A stretch of DNA of 64,000 nt, from NCBI GenBank assembly GCA_018608245.1, contig JABAZY010000019.1:7554-71553 (forward strand). The letters run 5' to 3'. The position numbers were made by a program, and so were the translations under genes. This DNA comes from Alphaproteobacteria bacterium (GTDB taxonomy: Bacteria > Pseudomonadota > Alphaproteobacteria > Micavibrionales > Micavibrionaceae). The notes beneath the pieces were generated by a model. The model had not been told where the DNA came from. It did not search any database and saw only the letters and a list, made by a program, of their open reading frames with translations. Below are positions 39,336 through 50,288 of the stretch, piece after piece; within the stretch, counting starts at the first letter, position 1; each line of letters begins with the position of its first letter.

Positions 39336-40636
39336 TATTTTAATACCTCCTTGAACCCTTCGACGAGGGCGTTAATTCCGTTGTCCGTTACAATTTCTGT
39401 TGCGGTTAAAAGAATTGTGTTTTCGTTTGCTGGGTAGCCAGCAATGATATTTTTATCGGCTAATGCTTGAACAACGTCATTAGCGTTATTGCCTTCTGGA
39501 AGTTCAATCGCAAACTCATTAAAGAATGTATCGTTGACCAACTTAACACCCTTAATGCTTTCAACAGCATCTGCTAATTTACAAGCAGCTTCATGATTAA
39601 GCGTTGCAAGCTGTTTAAATCCATCTTCACCTAAAAGCGACATATGGACCGTGAAGGCAAGCGCGCACAAACCTTGGTTTGTACAGATATTTGAAGTTGC
39701 TTTTTCTCGGCGAATATGTTGTTCGCGCGTGCTTAATGTCAGTACGAATCCACGGTTACCATCTGCATCAACTGTTTCACCACAAACACGCCCAGGCATT
39801 TGACGGATGTATTTTTGACGGCAAGCAAAGAACCCTAAGTGAGGGCCACCGAAGCCCATCGGAACGCCAATACTTTGTGCCTCACCACAAACGATATCTG
39901 CATCCGCAGGGGGAGGAAGCATACCAAGAGAAACAATCTCGTTAATAACTACAACCAATAATGCGCCTTTTTCATCACAAATTTTACGCCATGCATCATA
40001 AACATGAGGCTTACCGAAAAAGTCTGGCGATTGAATAATGACACAAGCTGTATCATCTTGAACAGCATCTGTACTTTCATTCGCTTCATAACTTTCTGCG
40101 CCTTCATTGTTACGCAAATAAGTTTCTAAAACCTCATTATATTGCGGGTGGATATTGTTACCTAAACAGACTTTTGAACGTTTAGTGATACGCATCGCCA
40201 TCAACGCTGCTTCCGCCATTGATGTTGCTCCATCATATAGAGAAGCGTTAGCAACTTCTTGTCCTGTGATTTGTGCGATAAAAGTTTGGAACTCAAATAA
40301 ATATTGTAACGTGCCTTGTGCAATCTCTGGTTGATAAGGCGTATAGGCAGTTAAGAATTCACTACGTTGAATAATGTAATCAACGGAAGCTGGAATATGA
40401 TGGTAATAAACACCCGCGCCAAGGAAAAATCTATTTTGTTGAGCATGATTATTTTCATTCGCGTAAGAAGTCATAATACGCTCTATTTCTAACTCACCTT
40501 TGTGATCCGGTAGGTCGCATTTTCCATCGACAAATGCTTTCTTTGGTACTTGTACGAATAACTCGTCAACATGATCAATGCCAATGGCATCCATCATTTC
40601 TTTTCTAGCGGCTTTGGTTTGAGGTAAATAGCGCAT
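39335..40636 (-). CDS. gcvPA: glycine dehydrogenase (decarboxylating) subunit 1
   Basis: MRYLPQT...FLGAGVYYHHIPASVDYIIQRSEFLTAYTPYQPEIAQGTLQ; ATSNICTNQGL. Confidence 0.96.
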   Translation of the reverse strand: MRYLPQTKAARKEMMDAIGIDHVDELFVQVPKKAFVDGKCDLPDHKGELEIERIMTSYANENNHAQQNRFFLGAGVYYHHIPASVDYIIQRSEFLTAYTPYQPEIAQGTLQYLFEFQTFIAQITGQEVANASLYDGATSMAEAALMAMRITKRSKVCLGNNIHPQYNEVLETYLRNNEGAESYEANESTDAVQDDTACVIIQSPDFFGKPHVYDAWRKICDEKGALLVVVINEIVSLGMLPPPADADIVCGEAQSIGVPMGFGGPHLGFFACRQKYIRQMPGRVCGETVDADGNRGFVLTLSTREQHIRREKATSNICTNQGLCALAFTVHMSLLGEDGFKQLATLNHEAACKLADAVESIKGVKLVNDTFFNEFAIELPEGNNANDVVQALADKNIIAGYPANENTILLTATEIVTDNGINALVEGFKEVLK

Positions 40637-40676
40637 ATTATTTTTCCTTTTAATGCAGTTCTACACGTTGATTTTT

Positions 40677-41051
40677 TTACTCTAGTCCTGCAACAAATGC
40701 GTCGTAAGCTTGCTTGTCCATTAGGCTTGCAGCTTCTTCGGCATTGTTCATTTTAATTTTTACAATCCAACCTGTGTCGATGTCTTCTTTTAGACCTTCT
40801 AAATCATCTTGAAGCGCTTCGTTGATTTCAACAATTTCACCAGATACAGGTGTGTAAATTTCACTAGCGGCTTTCACAGATTCAACAACGGCAAAATCAT
40901 CACCTTTTTTGATTTGGCGACCAGTTTCTGGAAGTTCTAGGAAAACCAAATCACCAAGAGCGTGACGGGCATAAGTTGTAATACCTACGGCTGCTGTGTC
41001 GCCTTCTACTTTTATCCATTCATGGTCATTTGTATATTTTACGTTGCTCAT
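40677..41051 (-). CDS. gcvH: glycine cleavage system H protein
   Basis: YTNDHEWIKVEGD; FAVVESVKAASEIYTPVSGEIVEIN lipoyl motif. Confidence 0.96.
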   Translation of the reverse strand: MSNVKYTNDHEWIKVEGDTAAVGITTYARHALGDLVFLELPETGRQIKKGDDFAVVESVKAASEIYTPVSGEIVEINEALQDDLEGLKEDIDTGWIVKIKMNNAEEAASLMDKQAYDAFVAGLE

Positions 41052-41093
41052 TTGTTTTTAGTCCTTTTAGTTAAGTTAATTTTGTTAATTATT

Positions 41094-42182
41094 TTAAGCT
41101 GCTTTTTTTACAGTTTTTTTTGTGCGGGCTTGCACAAAGGGTATGTCCGCAATTTCGGCTTCAATGTCACGCCCACGAACACGAACGATAACGGCATCGC
41201 CAATATTGCCTTGGCTCACATAGCCTTGTCCAATTGCGGCTTGTAGAGTAGGGGCAAAGCCACCACTGGTTAACGTACCCAATTGCGTGCTGCCATCTTT
41301 ATCAAAAATTTCTGCACCTTCACGGGCAACGCCACGGCCAGTAAGCTTTATACCCACACGTTTACGCGATGCGCCATTTTCAAGTTCATTTAAGACGCGC
41401 TCTGCGCCAATGAATGTTGTGTTTTGTTTCTTGCCCATAACCCAAGTAACGTCCGCTTCAACAGGGGAAGTGGTGGCATCAATGTCATGCCCATATAGTG
41501 GATAGCCCATTTCCAAACGAAGGGAGTCACGTGCTGCGAGGCCAACAGGTGCAACGCTTTCAAGCGCAGATAATTTATTCCATACTTCGGCGGCTTGATC
41601 ATTAGGCATACTAATCTCAAAACCATCTTCACCAGTATAGCCAAGGCGAGAAATAAAATAATCGCCATCTTCCATATAACGCATATAGTTTAGTTCTGAG
41701 GTATCAATGCCTAATGCTTGCTTAAGAGCGTTTTCAGCCTTTGGGCCTTGAAGAGCAATCAATGCACGATCTTCGAAATGCGTTAAAGTAATCCCTTCAG
41801 GTAGATTTTCTTTGATCCATGCTATGTCTTTGTCTTTACAGCCAGCATTAATCACGGCGAAGAATTTATTTTCTGATAGACGGGTTACGATTAAGTCATC
41901 AATCATACCGCCTTCTTCATTCATCAGAACGGTGTATTTGGCGACATTATTAGCTTTTGAAAAAGTAGAAGGGGTTAGCTTTTGTAAGAACTCAGTAACG
42001 CCTTCGCCTTCTAGCGTGATTTGTCCCATATGGGACACGTCAAATAAACCAGCTTGCTCGCGTGTCCAATTATGCTCTTTCAGCACACCTTGCTCGTATT
42101 GAATTGGCATATCATACCCTGCAAATTCAGCCATTTGGGCGTTAAGAGCGGTATGTACAGAATGAAGCGGCGTTTGTTTCAT
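41094..42182 (-). CDS. gcvT: aminomethyltransferase (glycine cleavage T protein)
   Basis: TPLHSVHTALNAQMAEFAGYDMPIQYEQG; FDVSHMGQ. Confidence 0.96.
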   Translation of the reverse strand: MKQTPLHSVHTALNAQMAEFAGYDMPIQYEQGVLKEHNWTREQAGLFDVSHMGQITLEGEGVTEFLQKLTPSTFSKANNVAKYTVLMNEEGGMIDDLIVTRLSENKFFAVINAGCKDKDIAWIKENLPEGITLTHFEDRALIALQGPKAENALKQALGIDTSELNYMRYMEDGDYFISRLGYTGEDGFEISMPNDQAAEVWNKLSALESVAPVGLAARDSLRLEMGYPLYGHDIDATTSPVEADVTWVMGKKQNTTFIGAERVLNELENGASRKRVGIKLTGRGVAREGAEIFDKDGSTQLGTLTSGGFAPTLQAAIGQGYVSQGNIGDAVIVRVRGRDIEAEIADIPFVQARTKKTVKKAA

Positions 42183-42269
42183 AAAAGCAACCTTGTCTAT
42201 ATGAGTGTAAGTGAGTGTCTTTATTATCCTTTAGGGGGATAAAAAACAAGTGTTTTCGAGCGGAAACGC

Positions 42270-44999
42270 TTAGTTTTTCGCAAGTTTTTTCAAATTATAG
42301 AGCGCTTCCAACGCCTCACGCGGGGATAGTGTGTCAGGATCTATATTATCCAAAGAATTTTCAACTTCGGACGGTGAGTTATTAACTTCGACCGTGGCAG
42401 GCTGAGCAGTGAATAGAGGAAGCCCTGCTTCAATATAATCACTTGAGTTTTTGTCCGCTGAGAGTCGTTTTAACACCTCGCTTGCACGGGCAATAACATT
42501 TGGTGGTAAACCTGCGATTTTAGCCACATGTATCCCATATGATTTATCTGCCGTTCCTTCTGCCACATGATGGGTGAAGATAATATCGCCTTTCCATTCT
42601 TTAACCTGAAGGGAATAACAGCGAAGTGCATCTAGTCTTGCTTGTAAGCTAGTCAGCTCATGGTAATGCGTGGCGAATAATGCACGGGATTTATTAACCT
42701 CATGTAGTTGCTCTACACATGCCCAAGCAATAGATAGGCCGTCAAAAGTCGCGGTTCCACGCCCAATTTCATCTAGAATAACGAGCGATCGATCGGTCGC
42801 TTGGTTAAGGATTGTAGCGGTTTCTACCATTTCAACCATAAAGGTTGATTGTCCCCGCGCTAAATCATCGGCGGCACCGACACGGCTAAACAATCTATCG
42901 ACAACACCTATATGTGCAGACTTAGCGGGAATATACGATCCGATCTGTGCCATAATTGTGATCAATGCGTTTTGTCTCAAGAACGTTGATTTACCTGCCA
43001 TGTTGGGGCCCGTCAGTAACCAAAGACGCTGCGTATCGCTAAGATTGCAATCATTAGGTATGAAGTTTTCTGATTGTTTCTTGAGCGCATTTTCTACAAC
43101 AGGATGCCGTCCTTCGGTAATTTGGAAGGTAAGTGAGCCATCAAGGGTAGGGCGGTTATAGTTCTGTTCAATCGCTAAAGTCGCCATAGAAATTGCCACA
43201 TCTAACTGCGCCAAACCGCTGGCAATAGTGGCAATTGCATTTGCATGGATGTTAATTTCTATCATAAATTCTTGGAATAATTGTTGCTCAACTGCAAGGG
43301 CTTTATCAGCGGCACTGGCTAAATCACGCTCCAGCTCGGATAGTTCGGCGGTTGTAAAGCGGACGTTATTAGCCAGCGTTTGACGGTGAATAAATGGGTT
43401 TTGTTTACCCTCATCGCCAGACTTCACCATTAGCTTGTCACCATGACGTGCTGTCACATCAATGAAATAGCCGAGAACGTTGTTATAAGTCACTTTCAGC
43501 GTTTCAATACCTGTAATGTCACGGTATTTGGCTTGTAATTCTGCTATATGGCGTTTGCTATTATCACGCAATGCCCGAAGGTCATCTAATTGCGCGTTGT
43601 ATCCTGTTTCAATAAATCCACCATCACGTTGAAGGAAGGGTAAATCCTGTTTTAAGGCTTGGTGAAGCTTATCTGATAGGCTTTTCAGTTCATTACTTAA
43701 TTTTGTCTTATCTGAAACTTCGCGTATCGAATTGTCATTTATCTGCCCTAAAAAAACAGAAATTGTTTCTGCACTGACAAGACCGTCACGGATTACGCCT
43801 AAATCTTTCGGGCCTCCACGATCAACGCTTAATCTGGCAAGTGCACGTTCTATATCAGGCGTTTCTTTTAACCGCGTCCGTAAATCTTCTCTAGCAGATT
43901 TATGTACCATAAATAGCGCGACTTCATCTTGGCGTTGTGTAAGCTGTGTTAAATCGGTGAGAGGGGCTGATAGCCGTGCTTGGAGTAGTCTTGCGCCTGC
44001 ACCTGTTACAGTTTGATCGATAATGCTCAGCAAGCTTCCTTTGCGCTCGCCACTAAGTGTACGGGTTAGTTCTAAGTTACGTCTTGTTGCGCCATCAATC
44101 TCCATAACGCTTGCGCTAGAGAGTTGATTAGGTGGCTGTAGGTGAGGGATTTTACCTTTTTGTGTGCGGTCAATATAGTCAATAAGCGTGCCTGCTGCTG
44201 ACACTTCCGCTCGGCTAAACGCGCCAAAGCCATCCAACGTCCCAACGCCAAAGACACCCTCTAAGCGTTTTTGCGCGTTCTGGCTGTCGAATAGGCTCGT
44301 CGATAGGGGCGTGATTTTTTGCTTAAAATGAGTAAATGTTTCAAATAACTCGGCTTCTTGGATCATTTTATCTGATGCTAGAATCTCATTTGCGTTAATA
44401 CGATCCAGTGCGGTTGATATATTATCTTGTGTAATTGTCTGTACATGGAAGGCGCCCGTAGACACCTCTATCCACGCCAATCCGTATTGACCTTCAATAT
44501 TATTAATAGCCGCTAAGTAATTGTTTTCTCTGGCATCTAATAGATTATCTTCGGTTAAGGTTCCTGGGGTAACGACACGCACTGTTTCGCGATTTACGAG
44601 TGTTTTTGAGGTAGGACGTCCTTCTTTTTTCGCGCGTGCCTTGGCCTGATCAGGTGTTTCGGTCTGTTCACAAACGGCGACTTTAAACCCACCACGAATA
44701 AGCTTGGCCATGTAAGGTTCATAAGCATGAAAGGGCACACCACACATGGGAATATTTGTGCCTTCGGTCTTGCCACGCTTGGTTAGTGTAATACCCAGCA
44801 CTTCGGATGCGGCTACGGCATCATCATAAAATAGTTCATAAAAATCGCCCATGCGGTAAAACAGCAAGCAATCAGGATGCTGAACTTTCAACATATGATA
44901 TTGTGCCATCATGGGAGTATGTCCAAGTGCTAAGAAATCCTCATAACTAGTAGGGGCTGAATTATGATCAGCTGGTTCTTTCAGGGCAGTTTGTGACAT
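42270..44999 (-). CDS. mutS: DNA mismatch repair protein MutS
   Basis: [65 protein letters not shown]. Confidence 0.98.
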   Translation of the reverse strand: MSQTALKEPADHNSAPTSYEDFLALGHTPMMAQYHMLKVQHPDCLLFYRMGDFYELFYDDAVAASEVLGITLTKRGKTEGTNIPMCGVPFHAYEPYMAKLIRGGFKVAVCEQTETPDQAKARAKKEGRPTSKTLVNRETVRVVTPGTLTEDNLLDARENNYLAAINNIEGQYGLAWIEVSTGAFHVQTITQDNISTALDRINANEILASDKMIQEAELFETFTHFKQKITPLSTSLFDSQNAQKRLEGVFGVGTLDGFGAFSRAEVSAAGTLIDYIDRTQKGKIPHLQPPNQLSSASVMEIDGATRRNLELTRTLSGERKGSLLSIIDQTVTGAGARLLQARLSAPLTDLTQLTQRQDEVALFMVHKSAREDLRTRLKETPDIERALARLSVDRGGPKDLGVIRDGLVSAETISVFLGQINDNSIREVSDKTKLSNELKSLSDKLHQALKQDLPFLQRDGGFIETGYNAQLDDLRALRDNSKRHIAELQAKYRDITGIETLKVTYNNVLGYFIDVTARHGDKLMVKSGDEGKQNPFIHRQTLANNVRFTTAELSELERDLASAADKALAVEQQLFQEFMIEINIHANAIATIASGLAQLDVAISMATLAIEQNYNRPTLDGSLTFQITEGRHPVVENALKKQSENFIPNDCNLSDTQRLWLLTGPNMAGKSTFLRQNALITIMAQIGSYIPAKSAHIGVVDRLFSRVGAADDLARGQSTFMVEMVETATILNQATDRSLVILDEIGRGTATFDGLSIAWACVEQLHEVNKSRALFATHYHELTSLQARLDALRCYSLQVKEWKGDIIFTHHVAEGTADKSYGIHVAKIAGLPPNVIARASEVLKRLSADKNSSDYIEAGLPLFTAQPATVEVNNSPSEVENSLDNIDPDTLSPREALEALYNLKKLAKN

Positions 45000-45073
45000 A
45001 AACTATTTTTACGACAAATTAGCGGCGAATAAAACCATTCATCCCCGAAAACCCACAGAATTAATAGAAGTGA

Positions 45074-45532
45074 TTAGTTGCCCGTACCAGTAGAGCCAAA
45101 TCCGCCTTCACCGCGTTCGGTCTCATCAATTTCCTCAACAACTTCCCAAGACACGGTGGCATGTTTAGCAATAACCATTTGGGCGATGCGCATACCGCGT
45201 TCAACCGTAAATGGCTCTGTGCCTAAATTAGCAAGAATAACTTTAATCTCTCCACGGTAATCGGCATCAACTGTGCCTGGTGTGTTTAGAACGGTTACGC
45301 CATGTTTAATAGCCAAACCTGAGCGCGGACGAATTTGTGCTTCATAGCCTTTAGGCAGAGCAATAGAGAGGCCAGTTGGAATTAATATACGTTGACCAGG
45401 GTCAAGCTCAATAGCTTCTTCAAGGGCTGCCGTTAAATCCATACCCGCAGACTGCTCCGTAGCGTAAGTTGGTAACTTAAGCCCAATAGCGTTTTCCAGA
45501 GGTTTTAGCTCAATTTTGATAGAGTCAGTCAT
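45074..45532 (-). CDS. dut: dUTP diphosphatase
   Basis: [41 protein letters not shown]. Confidence 0.97.
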   Translation of the reverse strand: MTDSIKIELKPLENAIGLKLPTYATEQSAGMDLTAALEEAIELDPGQRILIPTGLSIALPKGYEAQIRPRSGLAIKHGVTVLNTPGTVDADYRGEIKVILANLGTEPFTVERGMRIAQMVIAKHATVSWEVVEEIDETERGEGGFGSTGTGN

Positions 45533-45545
45533 TCTTTTTTAATTC

Positions 45546-46757
45546 CTATTTTTTGATTGTTTCAAAGTATTCAACGATTCGCCCCACTAGGTCACGCGCG
45601 ATTTCACGTTTTGTCGTCTGCGCCCATTCTTGTGTATTCTCAGCTGTGATCAAATGAACATGATTTTCGTTTTGCCCAAATACGGCCTTGTCGCCAACAT
45701 TATTAGCAACGATCCAGTCACAGCCTTTTTTCTCACGCTTAGCTTTTGCGTGCGCCAGTAAATCTTGAGTTTCTGCAGCGAATCCAACCACAAGCGTAGG
45801 GCGCTCTCCATGATTGCTTATCGTCTGTAAAATATCAGGCGTTTTGGTAAAACTTATGGTTAGCGTGTCTTGATTATCTTGTTTCTTAAGCTTGTGCTCT
45901 TTTAACGCCTTTGGACGCCAATCTGCAACAGCTGCGGCGCATATGGCCATATCTATATTTTGCTTAAGCTTGTTCTCGCAAGCTTCCAACATTTCTTGAG
46001 CGCTTTCGACATGAATAGTCTCAACGCCTTCAGGATCAGCAATTGCAACGGGGCCAGTTATTAACGTTACAGACGCGCCAGCTTGCGCCAAAGCATCGGC
46101 AATCGCATGCCCTTGTTTGCCAGAGGAACGGTTCCCGATAAAACGCACGGGGTCTATTGCCTCATAAGTAGGGCCACTGGTCACAATAGCCTTTTGTCCC
46201 GCTAAAGGTTTGTTTTCTTTGAAATGCTCAATAATAGATTTCAGTATGTTTTCAGGTTCACTCATGCGCCCTGTACCCGTTTCACCGCAGGCCATATCGC
46301 CGTCATCGGGCATAATGATCTGTAAGTCACGAGATTTTAAAGTTTCAATATTATCCTGCGTGGCTTGATGCGCCCACATCATTGGGTTCATCGCTGGGCA
46401 GGCCATAATGGGACGGTTAGAGGCGAGCAGGGTGGTAGAGGCTAAATCCTCTGCTAAGCCGTGTGCCATTTGTGCCATAAGGTTTGCACTGGCTGGGGCA
46501 ATAACGATTAAGTCTGCTTCACGGGATAAACGAATATGTCCCATGTCAGTTTCATCCTTTAACGACCATAGATCGGTATAAACTTGTTCTTGGGTAAGGG
46601 CAGCGACACTTAATGGAGTAATGAATTGAGAGCCACCATGAGTTAGAATGCACTTAACGTGCGCATTCTCTTTCTTTAACGCGCGGATCAGCTCTAACGA
46701 CTTATAAGCTGCAATCCCACCAGAGATAATCAATAATATCTTTTTGCCTGTTAGCAT
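45546..46757 (-). CDS. coaBC: phosphopantothenoylcysteine decarboxylase / phosphopantothenate-cysteine ligase
   Basis: KKILLIISGGIAAYKSLELIR; PAMNPMMW; TSGPTYEAIDPVRFIGNRSSGKQGHAIA. Confidence 0.96.
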   Translation of the reverse strand: MLTGKKILLIISGGIAAYKSLELIRALKKENAHVKCILTHGGSQFITPLSVAALTQEQVYTDLWSLKDETDMGHIRLSREADLIVIAPASANLMAQMAHGLAEDLASTTLLASNRPIMACPAMNPMMWAHQATQDNIETLKSRDLQIIMPDDGDMACGETGTGRMSEPENILKSIIEHFKENKPLAGQKAIVTSGPTYEAIDPVRFIGNRSSGKQGHAIADALAQAGASVTLITGPVAIADPEGVETIHVESAQEMLEACENKLKQNIDMAICAAAVADWRPKALKEHKLKKQDNQDTLTISFTKTPDILQTISNHGERPTLVVGFAAETQDLLAHAKAKREKKGCDWIVANNVGDKAVFGQNENHVHLITAENTQEWAQTTKREIARDLVGRIVEYFETIKK

Positions 46758-46789
46758 ATTTTACCTTCAAAGGGGGCTCCAGATAAAAG

Positions 46790-46815
46790 AAAAGCCCCGT
46801 TGTTAAACGAGGCTC
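46790..46815 (-). terminator. rho-independent terminator of the 46862-47371 gene
   Basis: Minus strand GCCTCGTT-TAAC-AACGGGGC followed by TTTTCTTTT; one stem mismatch. Confidence 0.75.
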
Positions 46816-46861
46816 ATCTTAGAATTTAAAAGGTTAATCGTCCAGTTATTAAACTTGGCGA

Positions 46862-47371
46862 TTAGTAACCCATTTTGCTTTTTGCATCTTCAGCAGCGTC
46901 AGTCGCTTCTGTTGTTGCTTCTTTAGCAGCATCAGTTGTTGCTTCAGCAGCTTTTTCAGCTTCTGTAGTTGTTACAGCGTCAACAGCATCAGCAGTTGCT
47001 TCTTTTGTTGCTTCAACAGCATCGCCAGTTGTTTCTGCAATTGCATCAGCTGTGTTTGCAGCAGCATCTTTAGTTGCATCAACAGCATTAGCTGTAGTTT
47101 CTGCTACAGCGTCAGCAGCATTACCAGCAGCTTCTGTTGTTGCGTCGATAGCATCAGTTGAAGCTTCGATTGCTGAGTTAGCAGCGCCTGAAACAGCATC
47201 TTTTGCACCTTCGATTGCGTCACCAAAACCTTCACCAGCAGCTGGTGTGATGTTAGCGAAACCGTCTTGGTCAGTGTCAGATACGTTATTGTAAACTACT
47301 TGCATAGCTACAATACCTGCTACTAATACTACAGCCGCGAAAAAGACTGATTTTAATACGTTGTTATTCAT
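46862..47371 (-). CDS. membrane-anchored Ala/Thr/Asp-rich 11-mer repeat protein (LEA/apolipoprotein-like helix)
   Basis: N-terminal TM (VFFAAVVLVAGIVAMQVVY) followed by repeats such as ADAVAETTANAVDATKDAAANTADAIAETTGDAVEATKEA. Confidence 0.75.
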   Translation of the reverse strand: MNNNVLKSVFFAAVVLVAGIVAMQVVYNNVSDTDQDGFANITPAAGEGFGDAIEGAKDAVSGAANSAIEASTDAIDATTEAAGNAADAVAETTANAVDATKDAAANTADAIAETTGDAVEATKEATADAVDAVTTTEAEKAAEATTDAAKEATTEATDAAEDAKSKMGY

Positions 47372-47522
47372 AATGTTAGTTCCTTCCTTATATAAGTCAA
47401 AATAGTAATGTTGAGACGTTCCCCGCCTGCATAATTATTCCAATAGTTTTTTCGTAGATGCCTAACAAATGAAATTTTGAGATATTTTGCAAGTCTTTTT
47501 TCAATAAATATGAAAATTAAAA

Positions 47523-48302
47523 TTATATTTTAACGCCAGAATGAATACAGGCGACACCAAAAGTCAGGTTTTCATAAGAGCAGCGCGTAAATCCTACATC
47601 AACCATGCGCTCTTTTAAGTTTTCCTGCGTAGGGAATTTCCTAATAGATTCAACAAGATATTGATAACTGTCTTTGTCTTTTGCTACTAACTGACCCATT
47701 TTAGGGATAATATTGTATGAAAACCCGTCATATAGTTTTGATAAAACTGGGTCTTCTACATGTGAAAATTCTAAACAATAAAAACGACCACCTGACTTTA
47801 AAACTCTGTGGGCTTCTTTTAATCCGTCGTCGATTCGTGTGACATTACGCAATCCAAAAGCGATTGTATAAACATCAACACTGGCATCAGGAACGGGCAG
47901 AGCTTCAGCATTGCCTGTGATCCACTGGAATTTATCAATATTCCCTTTATCAATGGCGCGGTTACGACCAACCCGCAACATATCCCAATTTAGATCGCAA
48001 AGCGTAATTTTTGTTTCTTTGTCTGTGTTTTGAACACGAGAAGAAATTTTGTCATTGATACGAAAGGCAATGTCACCAGTGCCGCCAGCAACATCTAAAT
48101 AACTTAAACCAGCTTTTGGACGGATACGTCTAATAAGATGGTTCTTCCAAAGACGATGAACACCGCCAGACATTAAGTCATTCATAATGTCATATTGATC
48201 AGCTACGCTGTCGAACACATCACGGACAAGTCCTGTTTTTTCATCAGGACTAACGGGACGCTCTCCGAACCACTCACTCTCTGGATTTTGATTAATAGTC
48301 AT
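47523..48302 (-). CDS. ubiE: ubiquinone/menaquinone biosynthesis C-methyltransferase UbiE
   Basis: YDIMNDLMSGGVHRLWK; LDVAGGTGDIAFRI; AFGLRNVTRIDDGLKEAHRVLKSGGRF. Confidence 0.97.
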   Translation of the reverse strand: MTINQNPESEWFGERPVSPDEKTGLVRDVFDSVADQYDIMNDLMSGGVHRLWKNHLIRRIRPKAGLSYLDVAGGTGDIAFRINDKISSRVQNTDKETKITLCDLNWDMLRVGRNRAIDKGNIDKFQWITGNAEALPVPDASVDVYTIAFGLRNVTRIDDGLKEAHRVLKSGGRFYCLEFSHVEDPVLSKLYDGFSYNIIPKMGQLVAKDKDSYQYLVESIRKFPTQENLKERMVDVGFTRCSYENLTFGVACIHSGVKI

Positions 48303-48413
48303 GCGCTCTTTTTTAAACGATACTTATATAATGTCACGCAGTATTTTATTGACATAACAATAGAATTGATTATACTTTGTCGCATAATTTCATAGATAAG
48401 GTTAGATAAATTA

Positions 48414-48698
48414 GTGAAGCAGTTAGTAGATATTTTTGACAGACACGCGTCTAAAATCAAAAACATTGTGTTGCCTGCTATGGTGACAACTTTTGCTTTT
48501 AATTATATTGCACAACCTGACTTACCATTAATGGCAGTGTCTTTAGGGGCGGGTGTTGCTGCTAGCTTTGCTGGTGCAATAGCTCTTCGGCCAGACGGAC
48601 CTAAAGTGCTTGTTGATATTCCTACATTGTTTGCCTCTGGGGCTGTAACTGGTGGTTTATTATATTCAACTAATTTAATGTTATCTTTGATGCCATAG
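48414..48698 (+). CDS. small hypothetical membrane protein (GTG start)
   Basis: 94 aa with Gly/Ala-rich hydrophobic segments. Confidence 0.5.
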   Translation: MKQLVDIFDRHASKIKNIVLPAMVTTFAFNYIAQPDLPLMAVSLGAGVAASFAGAIALRPDGPKVLVDIPTLFASGAVTGGLLYSTNLMLSLMP

Positions 48699-48752
48699 AT
48701 AACATTAAATTTTCTTAATGATCTTTAGCTGGGCTGTGTTAAAACTATTGCC

Positions 48753-50282
48753 ATGAAATTACTTAAAGCAATGGCAACAGTAGCAGGACTTACGGGCGTT
48801 AGCCGTATTTTAGGGTTTGTGCGGGATATTTTTACCGCGGCGATCCTTGGTGCTGGCCCTGTGGCGGATGCTTTCTTTGTTGCGCTTAAGCTTCCTAACT
48901 TCTTTAGACGGGTAACGGCTGAGGGCGCCTTTAGCATTTCTTTTGTGCCTTTATACTCTGAGAGCCTTGAGAAGGAGGGCAAAGAGAAAGCGGATATCTT
49001 CGCTTCTAATGCTCTTTCAATGATGCTTCTTATCTTGGTGCCTTTTACGCTTTTGATTTTATTGCTGATGCCGTTTGTTATTTACGGCCTAGCGCCAGGC
49101 TTTATTGGTGATGCTGGGCGTTATGATATGGCGGTAGAAATGTCGCGCGTTACATTTCCATACTTGCTTCTAATGTCATTAACGGCGCTAATGGGGGGCG
49201 TTTTAAATGCGCTGGACCGTTTTGCGCCATTTGCCGCCGCACCTATTTTCTTCAATATTTGCTTGATCTTAGCCCTACTATTCTTGACGCCTGTCACAGA
49301 TACGCCGGGTCATGCGATGGCGTTTGGGGTGTTAGCGGCAGGAATTGTCCAGTGTTTATGGCTCATATTCTCCATAAAGCGTGCTGGCGTGCGTTTACGG
49401 ATTAAACGCCCTGAAAATACGCCTAAAATTAAAAAATTATTCAAGCTCATGGGACCGGGTGTTTTGGGTGCTGGCGTTATGCATGTAAATTTATTCGTAG
49501 ATCTAATTATCGCCTCCAGCTTAGCGGCAGGCTCGATTTCCTATCTCTATTACGCAGACCGCCTGAATCAATTACCGCTCGGAATGGTCGGGATAGCCGT
49601 AGGAACAGCGCTTTTACCTATGCTTTCCAAAGCCATTTCTGCTAAAAATAAAGAGCAAGCACAGCATTTGTTTAACCGCGCGCTAGAGATTTGTTTACTC
49701 TTGGCGCTACCTGCAGCGGTGGCTCTATTCGTCATCCCAGAAACATTAGTGTCGACTTTATTTGAGCGTGGTGAGTTTGATAGTGCTGATACAAAAACAA
49801 CGTCACTAGTCTTGATGGCCTATGCAATTGGAATGCCTGCCTATATTGCGGTAAAGGTTTTCTCAACCGCGTACTGGTCACAACAAGATACTTTAAGCCC
49901 TGTAAAAATATCTTTAATAACAACAGCCTGTAATATTGCGTTGAGTATTATTCTTAGTCAGTTTATTGGCGTGATCGGTATTGCGCTGGCGACGGGTATT
50001 GTCGGGTGGTTGCAGTTGATCTTACTTTGGCGTGGATTGAAAAAAGCATCATTCTTAGCGTTCGATCAACGGCTTAAGGGCGTTATTGTAAAAATCATAT
50101 TATCTGCACTGGTCATGGGGGCAGGGGTCTACGCACTTGATCAATATGCGGTCAATAATATGAACGGGATATTGCCTCTGCTCATTATAGTGATCGGCGG
50201 ACTTATATTATATGGACTTGCGATTGGGGCTAGTGGTGCTATAAAACTATCCGACGTAAAGAAATATCTAAAGAGAGGGTAA
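48753..50282 (+). CDS. murJ: lipid II flippase MurJ
   Basis: GLTGVSRILGFVRDIFTAAILGAGPVADAFFVALKLPNFFRRVTAEGAFSISFVPLYSE. Confidence 0.96.
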   Translation: MKLLKAMATVAGLTGVSRILGFVRDIFTAAILGAGPVADAFFVALKLPNFFRRVTAEGAFSISFVPLYSESLEKEGKEKADIFASNALSMMLLILVPFTLLILLLMPFVIYGLAPGFIGDAGRYDMAVEMSRVTFPYLLLMSLTALMGGVLNALDRFAPFAAAPIFFNICLILALLFLTPVTDTPGHAMAFGVLAAGIVQCLWLIFSIKRAGVRLRIKRPENTPKIKKLFKLMGPGVLGAGVMHVNLFVDLIIASSLAAGSISYLYYADRLNQLPLGMVGIAVGTALLPMLSKAISAKNKEQAQHLFNRALEICLLLALPAAVALFVIPETLVSTLFERGEFDSADTKTTSLVLMAYAIGMPAYIAVKVFSTAYWSQQDTLSPVKISLITTACNIALSIILSQFIGVIGIALATGIVGWLQLILLWRGLKKASFLAFDQRLKGVIVKIILSALVMGAGVYALDQYAVNNMNGILPLLIIVIGGLILYGLAIGASGAIKLSDVKKYLKRG

Positions 50283-50288
50283 GCTAAC

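Noticed and set aside
42670-43161. 163-aa plus-strand ORF
   Set aside because: Antisense to the conserved ATPase part of mutS; no family pattern
46875-47294. 139-aa Ala/Ser/Val-rich plus-strand ORF
   Set aside because: Mirror of the Ala/Thr repeat gene on the minus strand; GC-biased repeats leave the complementary frame open; the minus frame has a TM anchor and a terminator
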